The notes: generated by a model not told the origin, from the sequence alone. A stretch of DNA of 64,000 nucleotides from Marivirga atlantica (GCF_016734805.1 NZ_JAERQG010000002.1:992001-1056000); one strand, 5' to 3'. Positions 46,577 to 56,529 are shown, counted from the first letter of the stretch. A program made the numbers and translations.

Positions 46577-47175
46577 GCTTCAACACTTTTAACAATTTTC
46601 CCTGGGTTTCCCACCACTACAGAATAATCAGGAACATCCTGCGTAATCACAGCTCCGGCACCAATAACGCACCACTTACCAATATTTACTAAAGGAATTA
46701 CCGTTGCTCCAGCTCCAATTAAAGTACCCTCTCCTACAGATACGCCACCACATACTCCAACATTTGGTGCAATATGAGCAAAATCACCTATCTCACAATC
46801 ATGATCTACACTGGCGGAAGTATTAATAATTACATGCTCTCCTATTATTGTATCGGCATTAATCACTGTTCTAGGCATGAGAACTGTACCCTCTCCAATT
46901 TGAACATTAGAACCCAAAACTGATGTTGCATGAATGGCACGACCAAAATTAGCCTCAATAGCCTCTACTACTTTCTTTCTGGTTTTATTAACACCTATTG
47001 ATATAATGCAATCGGTACCATCATTAGAGAAATCCTTGGTTTTTCCTATAACAGGTATATCCCAAAGAGATTTTTTGCTCTCATCTTCATCGAAAAAAGC
47101 TTTTACCTTAATTCCCTGAGAGGAAAGTATATCTACGATGACCTTGGCATGTCCGCTTGCTCCAAATAAATACAT
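46573..47175 (-). CDS. NeuD/PglD-like acetyltransferase, second copy
   Basis: The 200-aa protein has the same architecture as its neighbour: MYLFGASGHAKVIVDIL at the start, hexapeptide helix (TVLMPRTVINADTIIGEHVI, SVDHDCEIGDFAHIAPNVGV, GAGATVIPLVNIGKWCVIGAG) and VVVGNPGKIV at the end. The catalytic His is in SVDHDCEIGD. It belongs to the same family as the downstream gene but is clearly diverged, so the two may modify different sugars or positions. It begins the operon that ends with xrtF. Confidence 0.88.
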   Translation of the reverse strand: MYLFGASGHAKVIVDILSSQGIKVKAFFDEDESKKSLWDIPVIGKTKDFSNDGTDCIISIGVNKTRKKVVEAIEANFGRAIHATSVLGSNVQIGEGTVLMPRTVINADTIIGEHVIINTSASVDHDCEIGDFAHIAPNVGVCGGVSVGEGTLIGAGATVIPLVNIGKWCVIGAGAVITQDVPDYSVVVGNPGKIVKSVEA

Positions 47176-47255
47176 AGCATAAACTTAGACTAATATTGAA
47201 AATTATTCAAACAGCAGTTTGATAATAATTGAAATCCAGAATTCGTAGGTTTTGC

Positions 47256-48401
47256 TTATTTAAGCAGGCCTTCTTTAACCAGCTCATTAATAACTAATTC
47301 CGTCATTTCACTTTTAAATTTAAACTCATCGCGTGTATCCATCACATAAGCCTTTAGCTTCATTTTCAAATAAGAACCTGATTGATTAATTTCATGAAAG
47401 AATAATACCACTATCGGTTTATTGAGATAAACATACTTTGAGGTAGCTGCTGCTTCTGTGGCAATCGCCCTTACTTTGGTAGTATCAGTATCATTAGGAA
47501 GAAATATTTCTGCCACTACCTGACAATTGAGTTCTCCACTATTACTGTTTGAAACAGAACCACTCATCATGACTGAGTTTGGCACAGATACTAAGGAGTC
47601 ATCAGGAGTGACAATCCTGGTGGAACGGAGACCAATTTCTACTACTTCGCCATAATACTTATCTACTTCTATTTTATCTCCGCTAACAAATGGTCTGTCC
47701 AATAAAATAACGATTCCACCAAATATATTCTTGAGGATATCCTGAGAAGCGAAACCAACAGCTACACCTATTGAGGCTGAAAAAGCCAGCATTGTTGTGA
47801 TAGATGGTCTAAAAACTACCACTATTATCAGCGTAATAATGGTACTCCACGTAACAATTTTAATGATTGGAATAGCTCCCTTAAAGGTTATTCTATAATT
47901 AGGACTTCTTTCAGCTAACGCATTTAACAGGTAGCTTAATAACCTGATAATAAAATAGCCAAAAACTAGAAAAACGATAGAATAGAAAATATTATCGCCA
48001 GAAATCAACTTGGCTATAGTTTCCAATTTATCGTCTCCCTCATCAGACTTAGTTTCACTTTTATTCTTGGTATTTTTATTACCGAGTAGCTCTTCAGATT
48101 TATTTTGGACAGTATCTTTCTGAGCTGCTGATTTTGTCGAATCCTTCTTTAGAGGTGCCGGAAGCTTTGTTGATTTGTTTAAACTCTTTGCTATTGAATC
48201 TGGCAAAACTCTTGGTTGACCGATAGGCTTTACTTCTATTGAACTGTCAGCACGGGCTAGAGAATCATTCTCCAGAGCCTTTCCCAAACTATCCATCTCC
48301 TTTACAATATCATTCTGCGAATAGAGTGGACTAACACTTACTGAACAAAGCAGAATTAGGATGATGAATAATGAATTAAATATATTTTTTAAAGCGCTCA
48401 C
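47256..48401 (-). CDS. MscS-family mechanosensitive channel
   Basis: The 381-aa protein has a signal peptide (cut near LYSQN), a Lys/Ser-rich periplasmic stretch (~30-125), three membrane helices (~135-225) and the MscS core: TM3 with AFSASIGVAVGFASQDILKNIFGGIVILLD and the beta domain DKIEVDKYYGEVVEIGLRSTRI. It releases solutes under osmotic shock. The start is a GTG at 48399-48401 sharing one base with the stop TAG of the upstream ATPase gene, so translation is coupled. A long periplasmic extension is unusual for the small MscS type. Confidence 0.92.
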   Translation of the reverse strand: MSALKNIFNSLFIILILLCSVSVSPLYSQNDIVKEMDSLGKALENDSLARADSSIEVKPIGQPRVLPDSIAKSLNKSTKLPAPLKKDSTKSAAQKDTVQNKSEELLGNKNTKNKSETKSDEGDDKLETIAKLISGDNIFYSIVFLVFGYFIIRLLSYLLNALAERSPNYRITFKGAIPIIKIVTWSTIITLIIVVVFRPSITTMLAFSASIGVAVGFASQDILKNIFGGIVILLDRPFVSGDKIEVDKYYGEVVEIGLRSTRIVTPDDSLVSVPNSVMMSGSVSNSNSGELNCQVVAEIFLPNDTDTTKVRAIATEAAATSKYVYLNKPIVVLFFHEINQSGSYLKMKLKAYVMDTRDEFKFKSEMTELVINELVKEGLLK

Positions 48402-51304
48402 TAGCTTATCAAATTTTTAACTTTTAATAATTGTACTGTATTTCGAAATATAATCGGGTTTACCAAAAAGAAATCTTCTTCCTCAATTAAAACCCCATCT
48501 TCCAACATTTCTATAATCATGAAGCGCACTTTTTGCTCATTCATATTAAGCACTCTGGCCGCTTGCATTACGTTTAAACCATCGTGTAAAATAAGGGCGT
48601 GAAGCAGAAACACCCTATCAGCCTGCAATGAATTAAGGAAACTGAAATCAGGCTTCTCAAAACTTTTAATGGTGATGCTGTGCCCATCAACCGACTTGGT
48701 GCTCAAGAGCCAATACATAAGCGCCATACTTACATTACTTTTAGAGAAACTATGGAGCTCTTTAAAGAATTTGCTTCTAAGAAATTCCTGTTTTTCTTCA
48801 TCATTGAGTTTCTTAAACTTTTTATCATCAGCCAATTCAGCTGGTGCCTCAAAATTGATTTTGAAACCACTTACTCTATTTCTTTTGATTACCAGTTTAC
48901 TGATGGTATCAGCATCCATTTGCTCGAGCACTATGGGGTAACTGAAGAATGCATTGATCTTGAGGGTACGTTCTAAGTAACGATATGCATACAAAGAAAC
49001 TGAAACCATCCAAAAAATATTCTTTTGAGTAGCCGCAATGATGTCTATTAATTCAATAAGTGCTTTTTGCCCACCAATCACTCTCAAGTACAGATTTTGT
49101 AAATCTTCTACTATGATGATTCTTTTAGTGCCTCCATTTAAATAAGCAATTAATTTATCCGCTGAATCTATATCCGGCTGCTTTAAGGTTTGAGCAAACT
49201 TATCTATCAGCACATTGCGGTCTATCTGATTTCCTGTAAATGATAAGCGTACAAAAGCGTGCTTTAGTTTAACAGTTTTTAAAACATAGTTGATTAATGA
49301 AGTCATTCCACTCCACTTTTCTCCAGTGAGTATTACATCACCATAATGACCTTCCTGCCAGGCTGTATAGGCACTATTAAACCGTTCCAACTCCTTTTCT
49401 CTACCTTCAAATAGCACAGTATCATCCAAAGGCTCAATGGCATATAGTCTTTTATAGATAAGTGGTAAACCATCTATAGTTTTCTTAGCGATATTAAGAA
49501 AGTCAGAAACTTCTCTATTGGGTTGATCGGTAACATTGATAGAGAAAAATTTCCTGTTGATCTGCTCTACCTGATTAATCGCCCAATTGTATTGAACAGT
49601 GCCATAGGCTTTTACTTTATCCCAATAATCTGATACGGTAGACCTAATTTGCTTATTAAATGCTTCTGATTTTTGCAGGGCCTTGGCCTTGCTAATCCTA
49701 AGTTTTAAGGCGGCAATATTTTCCTTATTGTTAAGCTCATTAATTTCAACGGTAAGGCTGTTTTCTATACTATCAAGCTCCTTTAAGGTATTATCTATTA
49801 AATGATCAAGCTGATCCTTAATTTCCTGATTGGCATTTATGGCTCTTTCAAAACCTTCTTTTAATATATGCTGTATATCAGCAGCATCAAGCTCTTCATT
49901 TAAAGCATTGGAAGCCGTATTGAGTACATAGTTAACTATTTCGTCAATATCACCAGCTGCAACCAGTAGCTTATCCATTTTACTGAAAATGGTACCTTTT
50001 AAGTCTTCTATTTTTTCATTGATGAGCGGTACTAACTCAAAGGATAGCAATTCGTGATTTGAAATATTAGACAATTCACTATCCGGCAGAGGCTCATCAT
50101 AAACACCTGACTTAACCACTACATATTCAGCCTCAAGACTATTTATTCTTTCCTCTATTTTATGCTCAAATTTATCGAGTTGGTTGAGGAGACTATTCTC
50201 GCTTAAGCTAGTTTCAAAGCCTGACAAAAGTCCCATGTTAAGGTCTTTTTTAGACTGATAGGTCAATTGTGCTATTAGCTTTTTAAGCGCTTCACTGTCG
50301 TGCCCATCTTCTGTAAAATTTTTGAGTGATCGTTGAAGAAATGAGGATATTTCCTGTTGATAATTCTTTTCAACTTTATTCTGCCAATCTTCGATATTCT
50401 TTTCTAGCTCCTCTTTGTGGTAGTTAAGATGGGCTTTTAAAGCAGATAGCTCTAATTTTGAGCGCCAATCCTCAAAGTTAGCATGGATGGTATTTTCCCA
50501 TTTTCCAAACTGCTCTTCCCAGTCTTCTATTGCCTCTTCTTCCTTCTTTTCAAGGTAAGCCATCCTCAGCTTTTTGTCATCATGCTCAATGGTGTCCACC
50601 AGTTCATAAGCCTTATGAAATTCATTACTGGCATTCTCGTACCAATCCTGGATAATATCAGTAGCCTCTGCCTTTAGCGTAGCAAAATCTTCTTCAAGCT
50701 TTTTTGGCTCAAGTTGCTGATGTACTTTAAGCTCTGCTAATTTTTCAATAAACAGTCTGTTCGTTTTATCCTCTATCTGCTGCCAAACTTTGTAAAAAGG
50801 CCTGATTAAATGCGCTTCTGTTAATTGCTTGACGGGAATTGCGTGACTCCAATATTTTAATGGCTTTTTATCTTTTCGAAACAGGTTAGCGATGTAGAAA
50901 GGAATTTTGCTTAAATGGAAAGCGACAATCTTAAAGCTCTTTCTGAATTTTAGCCAGCCACTATCCGCTTCATCAATTCTAAAACGAAGAGCAAGCTGCT
51001 CTTTCACTTCAATTTCAGGCAGTTTTCTTAAAAAGAAATCCTTTTCTCCAAAAAAGTCTGCACTAAGAATTTGTAGATCAGCAGCTTTAGGTTTACTACT
51101 AAAGTTGTTGCTTAATACTTTGCGAATACGTTGACAGCTTTCATCTTCAGAAGGACCAGCTTCATCCTTATATTCCTGATTGATACTAGCCACACGCTCT
51201 GCAAGCTCTTTTAAATAATCTTCTCGCTCACCAATTCGTTTTGAGATGTGCCGCAACAAAAATTTATACCACGTAATACAATGTTCGGTATAATTATCCT
51301 TCAT
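48401..51304 (-). CDS. Large coiled-coil protein with AAA-like ATPase domain
   Basis: The 967-aa protein has ~640 residues of charged helices and coiled coil with no membrane anchor, then an AAA/STAND-like domain (~640-900): P-loop GEKWSGMTS at residues ~661-669 and Walker B IIIVED at ~729-734. The Walker A Lys is replaced by Met. A winged-helix-like end (~900-960, LNVMQAARVLNMNEQKVRFM) follows. It shares the GTG/TAG junction with the MscS gene downstream. A perfect palindrome (51324-51341) lies 20 bp upstream of its start. I do not recognise a named family; a role tied to the channel is inferred. Confidence 0.8.
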   Translation of the reverse strand: MKDNYTEHCITWYKFLLRHISKRIGEREDYLKELAERVASINQEYKDEAGPSEDESCQRIRKVLSNNFSSKPKAADLQILSADFFGEKDFFLRKLPEIEVKEQLALRFRIDEADSGWLKFRKSFKIVAFHLSKIPFYIANLFRKDKKPLKYWSHAIPVKQLTEAHLIRPFYKVWQQIEDKTNRLFIEKLAELKVHQQLEPKKLEEDFATLKAEATDIIQDWYENASNEFHKAYELVDTIEHDDKKLRMAYLEKKEEEAIEDWEEQFGKWENTIHANFEDWRSKLELSALKAHLNYHKEELEKNIEDWQNKVEKNYQQEISSFLQRSLKNFTEDGHDSEALKKLIAQLTYQSKKDLNMGLLSGFETSLSENSLLNQLDKFEHKIEERINSLEAEYVVVKSGVYDEPLPDSELSNISNHELLSFELVPLINEKIEDLKGTIFSKMDKLLVAAGDIDEIVNYVLNTASNALNEELDAADIQHILKEGFERAINANQEIKDQLDHLIDNTLKELDSIENSLTVEINELNNKENIAALKLRISKAKALQKSEAFNKQIRSTVSDYWDKVKAYGTVQYNWAINQVEQINRKFFSINVTDQPNREVSDFLNIAKKTIDGLPLIYKRLYAIEPLDDTVLFEGREKELERFNSAYTAWQEGHYGDVILTGEKWSGMTSLINYVLKTVKLKHAFVRLSFTGNQIDRNVLIDKFAQTLKQPDIDSADKLIAYLNGGTKRIIIVEDLQNLYLRVIGGQKALIELIDIIAATQKNIFWMVSVSLYAYRYLERTLKINAFFSYPIVLEQMDADTISKLVIKRNRVSGFKINFEAPAELADDKKFKKLNDEEKQEFLRSKFFKELHSFSKSNVSMALMYWLLSTKSVDGHSITIKSFEKPDFSFLNSLQADRVFLLHALILHDGLNVMQAARVLNMNEQKVRFMIIEMLEDGVLIEEEDFFLVNPIIFRNTVQLLKVKNLIS

Positions 51305-51323
51305 GTATTTAATTCTAATTAAT

Positions 51324-51341
51324 TGGTTAATGCATTAACCA
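51324..51341. promoter_or_regulatory. Perfect 18-nt palindrome, candidate operator
   Basis: TGGTTAATGCATTAACCA is a perfect dyad with no spacer, 20 nt upstream of the ATPase/MscS operon start. No T-run follows, so it is not a terminator. Length and symmetry suit a dimeric regulator acting on this operon. Confidence 0.55.
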
Positions 51342-51546
51342 GCAAGTGCAATACGTAAACCTATAAAAAAGGATGTAGTTAACACTCACTTAAGGCCTAA
51401 GTTACATAATAATATTTGCTAGCCTATTGTTATTGCATGCTGCTATTATTAATCATTCTTTAATGTAATATGCTTAATCAAAACTTCTCCACTAAAATGA
51501 GCGCTCATAATTACAGATCAAGGTGTCATAGCAGTATAAATTTCCT

Positions 51547-51554
51547 TACCTTTG
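51547..51554 (+). promoter_or_regulatory. Putative -7 element of the ABC-F gene
   Basis: TACCTTTG matches TAnnTTTG exactly, 20 bp upstream of the ATG at 51574. The -33 region has no clear TTG. Confidence 0.4.
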
Positions 51555-51567
51555 CGCTTTGAAATAA

Positions 51568-53199
<1,632 letters not shown>

Positions 53200-53238
53200 C
53201 AAATGGTTAGTCGTTAGTCGGCATCTTTATCTATAGTC

Positions 53239-53278
53239 AAAAAGAAAGCCTGATTGCATACAATCAGGCTTTCTTTTT
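53239..53278. terminator. Intrinsic terminator, copy 1 of a repeated hairpin
   Basis: An 18-bp perfect stem (53239-53256 with 53261-53278) around loop CATA; the core is GCCTGATTG/CAATCAGGC with A/T flanks. It lies between the convergent ABC-F and DUF1772 genes and can serve both. Confidence 0.88.
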
Positions 53279-53316
53279 GTGGCAGACTTCACGAAGCTAG
53301 TTCGCAGTACGTTCAT

Positions 53317-53793
53317 TCAGTTTTTACTGACGCTATTTGTTTGAATTTTAATCAAGGCTAGCATTAAAAAGACCAGAGAAGTAAATTCAAGTACAATTCG
53401 TCCCCAATGCCAATAATTCCAAACTATTAATTCCTTTTTTAGTGCCGCTTCTGTAAAATGAGCCTCATAAAACAATTCATTTGTTCCTTTGAAATAAACA
53501 TAAAAACTCACTATAAAAAGAATCGCAAAAAAGGAGGAAACCAGTGCAAATTTCAAACCGCTTGAATTAATTCTTTTGCAATAAACAGCAACTGAAATAG
53601 GGATTAGTGCAGCAATAATGGTTAGTACAGTATAGAAACGGCCTATTACAGGACCGTGTTGAGCATAGTATGTATAAAAATCACTGGCTGATAAAGATTT
53701 CCAGTACGGAACAAGCAAAACGCCTTCTGTAATTTGGCTGCCGATAAAAATTGAGAAAACGACTACAGCGAGGTAAAGAACAAATTGTTTCAT
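53317..53793 (-). CDS. DUF1772-like membrane protein
   Basis: The chosen start is the ATG at 53791-53793 (MKQFVLYLAVVV); the frame continues to a TTG at 53820. The 158-aa protein has four helices and the family-like pattern GSQITEGVLLVPYWKSLSASDFYTYYAQHGPVIGRFY (first ~45 residues, with the HGP element). DUF1772 relatives include anthrone oxygenase-like proteins, but most have no known activity. It is a single gene between two copies of the same terminator-like hairpin. Confidence 0.75.
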   Translation of the reverse strand: MKQFVLYLAVVVFSIFIGSQITEGVLLVPYWKSLSASDFYTYYAQHGPVIGRFYTVLTIIAALIPISVAVYCKRINSSGLKFALVSSFFAILFIVSFYVYFKGTNELFYEAHFTEAALKKELIVWNYWHWGRIVLEFTSLVFLMLALIKIQTNSVSKN

Positions 53794-53881
53794 AAATAAA
53801 TTTATTAAACAATTATTCAATTGACACAGCCTAAAAATACTCGATAAGGAAAAATATTGGTCTCAGGAATATTCTAGTCAA

Positions 53882-53915
53882 AAAAGGCCTGATTGCACGC
53901 AACCAGGCCTTTTTG
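53882..53915. terminator. Terminator-like hairpin, copy 2
   Basis: AAAAAGGCCTGATTG (53882-53896), loop CACG, then CAACCAGGCCTTTTT (53901-53915); 15 bp with one A/C mismatch and a T-run on the plus side. It is upstream of both neighbouring divergent genes, so no annotated gene ends at it. Confidence 0.75.
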
Positions 53916-54008
53916 TATTGAATTCTTACATAAATTAATTTTCACTAACTTCATAAAGAAGATTCAATCTTCTCAAGTAATTATATTAAATTATTATATA
54001 ATAATACC

Positions 54009-54818
54009 GTGAATCCATTAAGAACCTATCCGAACCTAAGTCGATTACTTCTTTTTGTGGTTCTTACAGCTATTGCACTTATTCTGCCTGACTTTTTACC
54101 CTTACCTGAGAATACTGCAAAGGTCTTTCCTTTTGTAGGCTTAATATTGGTTGTTCTGGCTAATTGGGCTTTATATAAAACAGAAAATAAAAACTTAGAC
54201 GATTTAGGCTTCAATTTTAAAATACAAAATCTCAAATATCTCCCTACTGGACTTATTTTGGGCATTTTGGCTGTGCTGGTAGGATACTACCTAAAATCTT
54301 TTTTAACGAATGATAAAATAATTGTTCAACAAGAAATTGATTTTGGAGATTTAGCTAAACAGCTTTATTGGATTCTTCCAACAGCTGCAGTCCAAGAATT
54401 TATTTGTAGAAGCTATGGCTATAAAAAGTTGATTTCAACCTATAATTTAAAAATAGCAAATCTTGTAGTGGTTATCATATTTATTTCCATGCATAATATC
54501 TTTAACATAGGGATATTTGGAGCCTTATTCTACTCAATTTCATTAATTATTGGGCACTGCGTTTTTGCTAATGCCCTTCTAAGATCTGGAACAATTTATT
54601 TTGCTATAGGCATACATTGGGGAAGTAATATGGCTAACAACCAGCTATTTACTGAAAACCAATTATCTACGTCTATTCTATTTTTAGAAAAAGCTGTTCA
54701 GGAAGAAGCAGCTGGCTTTAACCCATTAGGTATTTTACTTTACTTGATTACTTTAAACATAGGCTTTATATTATTGTGGCTCTTTATTAAGAAATGGAGG
54801 CAGAATGAGAAGGCTTAA
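54009..54818 (+). CDS. CPBP-family intramembrane protease
   Basis: The 269-aa protein has eight helices and CPBP motifs: motif 1 as QEFICR where the family has EExxxR, motif 2 around FISMHNIFNIG with a His, and the C-terminal HWGSNMANNQ. Family members are Abi/CAAX-type metal-dependent proteases, some of them bacteriocin-immunity proteins. The first Glu of the motif is Gln here, so activity is uncertain. The start is a GTG at 54009. A terminator follows at 54845-54880. Its neighbours give no substrate. Confidence 0.8.
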   Translation: MNPLRTYPNLSRLLLFVVLTAIALILPDFLPLPENTAKVFPFVGLILVVLANWALYKTENKNLDDLGFNFKIQNLKYLPTGLILGILAVLVGYYLKSFLTNDKIIVQQEIDFGDLAKQLYWILPTAAVQEFICRSYGYKKLISTYNLKIANLVVVIIFISMHNIFNIGIFGALFYSISLIIGHCVFANALLRSGTIYFAIGIHWGSNMANNQLFTENQLSTSILFLEKAVQEEAAGFNPLGILLYLITLNIGFILLWLFIKKWRQNEKA

Positions 54819-54844
54819 TTCCATTTGTTCTTAACCAAGTAAAA

Positions 54845-54880
54845 AAAGTCTGATTGTATGCAATCAGGCTTTCTATTTTT
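54845..54880 (+). terminator. Intrinsic terminator, copy 3
   Basis: AAAGTCTGATTG (54845-54856), loop TATG, CAATCAGGCTTT (54861-54872): 12 bp with one G-T pair, followed by CTATTTTT. It ends the CPBP gene and shares its core with the hairpins at 53239 and 53882. Confidence 0.85.
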
Positions 54881-54947
54881 ACATGATTCCTTTACCAATT
54901 AGTTGTTACTATAACCAACAACAAATACAATTCTATCTGTCATCTAA

Positions 54948-55001
54948 TGTAAAGCCGTTAATAACGGAATAATCAGCTAAACATTTATTTATGGCTTTAC
55001 A
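54948..55001. repeat. Nested inverted repeats in an intergenic region
   Basis: TGTAAAGCC (54948-54956) and its exact complement GGCTTTACA (54993-55001) enclose CCGTTAATAACGG (54955-54967), itself a 6-bp dyad. The 296-bp gap 54819-55114 holds no credible gene. The structure may be an element end or a leader of the SIR2 gene, but that is not shown. Confidence 0.45.
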
Positions 55002-55081
55002 ATGCTTTTAGTCATGTTTTACTAACTTGAGCAATAAATGATATAGTACGGATATAATAGCTTTAGTTATTATATTCGGAT

Positions 55082-55095
55082 GTTGGGCGTAATTA
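55082..55095 (+). repeat. Left inverted repeat flanking the SIR2 gene
   Basis: GTTGGGCGTAATTA matches the complement of 56365-56378 at 13 of 14 bases. It starts 33 bp before the SIR2 ATG. GTTGGGC also fits the GTTRRRY core of integron attC sites, but no full attC is shown. Confidence 0.6.
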
Positions 55096-55114
55096 GACAA
55101 AACCCTGAATTTGA

Positions 55115-56299
55115 ATGAAAAAATTATTGATATTTCTTGGAGCTGGAGCTTCTATCGAATTTGGTATGCCAAGTGTAAGCGAAATTGATAAATTATTTGA
55201 AAGATGGGCAAGTGATAATTACAGTTTAAAAAACAAAGAAGAAAGTAAAAATTTATATACTTGGCTCAAAGAAAAAATACAAATACACAGAAAGGAAAAT
55301 GCAAAAACTGGAATTAAGTATGAGTTGAATTTTGAAACTTTATTATTTACAATGCAAAACATTTCTTCTATTAGTAACGAAGAAAATATAGACTATAATA
55401 AAAGTTTAAAAGCATTTATAAGATTAAATGAATTTCCAGAGATCATTACTCGTTACAGAAAAGAAAAAAGAGCAGATGGAAATGATTTTAAGGATATGCA
55501 AGCATCCTTAACTGACCAATTGTTAATTTACATTAGAAGAAAATGTTTAACCCTAAATGATGATAAAAGAGAGGAGTTAAATAATGCAAAACAATTCTTT
55601 AATACTTTAAAAGAAGATTATGATTTAGGATTTATTAATCTAAATTATGATAATGTAATACTAAATGTTTTACCAGATTTATCTACGGGTTTTAATCTCG
55701 AAGATGGAAAATTTGATAAGACAGAGTTTTATAGTCGTAAATGGAATTTTTGCTATCATTTACACGGTTCAATTCACTTCAATATGACAAATGATGGACC
55801 TTTAACACATAACATAACTTGGGAAAAAGATTTAAATAAAAACTTTCAAACTAGGTCTACAAACAGAAATGTAAATTACACAAGCGAAGGTAATTACCAT
55901 TTGAATTCAACAATCATCTCTGGACTAGATAAAGCGAACCAATTATTAAGAGCGCCTTTTAGACAATACTATATGAAAATTGATAGTCTTGTCAATGAAT
56001 CAGATGCAATTTTATTTATTGGTTATGGGTTCAACGATATGCACCTTAATAAAATATTTCCCTCACATCGTTTTTCACCTAATAAAAAAAGAAATGCAGT
56101 TGTTATTGATTATGCAACAGAAGATACTAACTCAATACAAATGCATAACAATAGTGATTGGTCACATAGACTTTTCGAAACAATACCATATAACTTTTAT
56201 GATTTCGGAATAAGTAAATACTTACCTATAGATGAAACTATTTTGTACTATAAAAAAATAGCACATTCGAGTCTTCAAGAAATGAAAAGTATCCATTAA
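55115..56299 (+). CDS. SIR2-domain protein, probably defence-related, C-terminal frameshift
   Basis: The 394-aa protein is SIR2-like: nucleotide-binding LGAGASIEFGMPSV (residues ~8-21), NYD at 177-179, HLHGS with the catalytic-type His around 215-217, and ILFIGYGFNDMHLN (~295). Such proteins break down NAD+ in several phage-defence systems (e.g. Thoeris, DSR), but this one stands alone. The annotated end QEMKSIH looks wrong: in the -1 frame the sequence NEKYPLSVWYNGFLEACQNS and on stays open to a TAA at 56365, so a lost A near 56278-56281 would restore about 25 more residues. Very AT rich, with an inverted repeat on each side. Confidence 0.85.
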   Translation: MKKLLIFLGAGASIEFGMPSVSEIDKLFERWASDNYSLKNKEESKNLYTWLKEKIQIHRKENAKTGIKYELNFETLLFTMQNISSISNEENIDYNKSLKAFIRLNEFPEIITRYRKEKRADGNDFKDMQASLTDQLLIYIRRKCLTLNDDKREELNNAKQFFNTLKEDYDLGFINLNYDNVILNVLPDLSTGFNLEDGKFDKTEFYSRKWNFCYHLHGSIHFNMTNDGPLTHNITWEKDLNKNFQTRSTNRNVNYTSEGNYHLNSTIISGLDKANQLLRAPFRQYYMKIDSLVNESDAILFIGYGFNDMHLNKIFPSHRFSPNKKRNAVVIDYATEDTNSIQMHNNSDWSHRLFETIPYNFYDFGISKYLPIDETILYYKKIAHSSLQEMKSIH

Positions 56300-56364
56300 G
56301 TGTTTGGTATAATGGTTTTTTAGAGGCTTGCCAAAATAGTGAAAAGTTTAAGAAAGAATTAAAA

Positions 56365-56378
56365 TAACTACGCCCAAC
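56365..56378 (-). repeat. Right inverted repeat flanking the SIR2 gene
   Basis: TAACTACGCCCAAC is the complement (13/14) of the left repeat, and its first three bases are the stop codon of the frameshift-restored SIR2 reading frame. The two repeats define a 1297-bp unit. Confidence 0.6.
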
Positions 56379-56529
56379 AATGGCTATAAGTAATTGCTTG
56401 TTCTCGCCTACCTCTGAAAATCCTCGCGGATTTCCAGTTTGGTGTGTGCTTGCAAAGTTAAGTGCTAACCCACGCAACTATTAATATCCCAACTGTTAGA
56501 GGTAACATGAGAAATAACAATCGAAATCA
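56379..56529. other. Non-coding region after the SIR2 cassette
   Basis: There is no credible gene on either strand; a short minus-strand open frame here looks accidental. A small hairpin is visible in GAAAATCC-TCGC-GGATTTCC (56416-56435), and GC content is higher than in the flanking genes. I recall similar sequence as an intergenic repeat in other Bacteroidota genomes, but that needs a database search. Confidence 0.4.

Noticed and set aside
55082-56378. The SIR2 unit as a true integron gene cassette
   Set aside because: GTTGGGC and GCCCAAC fit attC core sites, but no complete attC with matching inner boxes, no attI and no integrase were found, so only an inverted-repeat cassette is claimed.
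56238-56477. 79-codon minus-strand frame after the SIR2 gene
   Set aside because: It spans the end of the SIR2 gene and the non-coding repeat region, and has no start context or recognisable domain.
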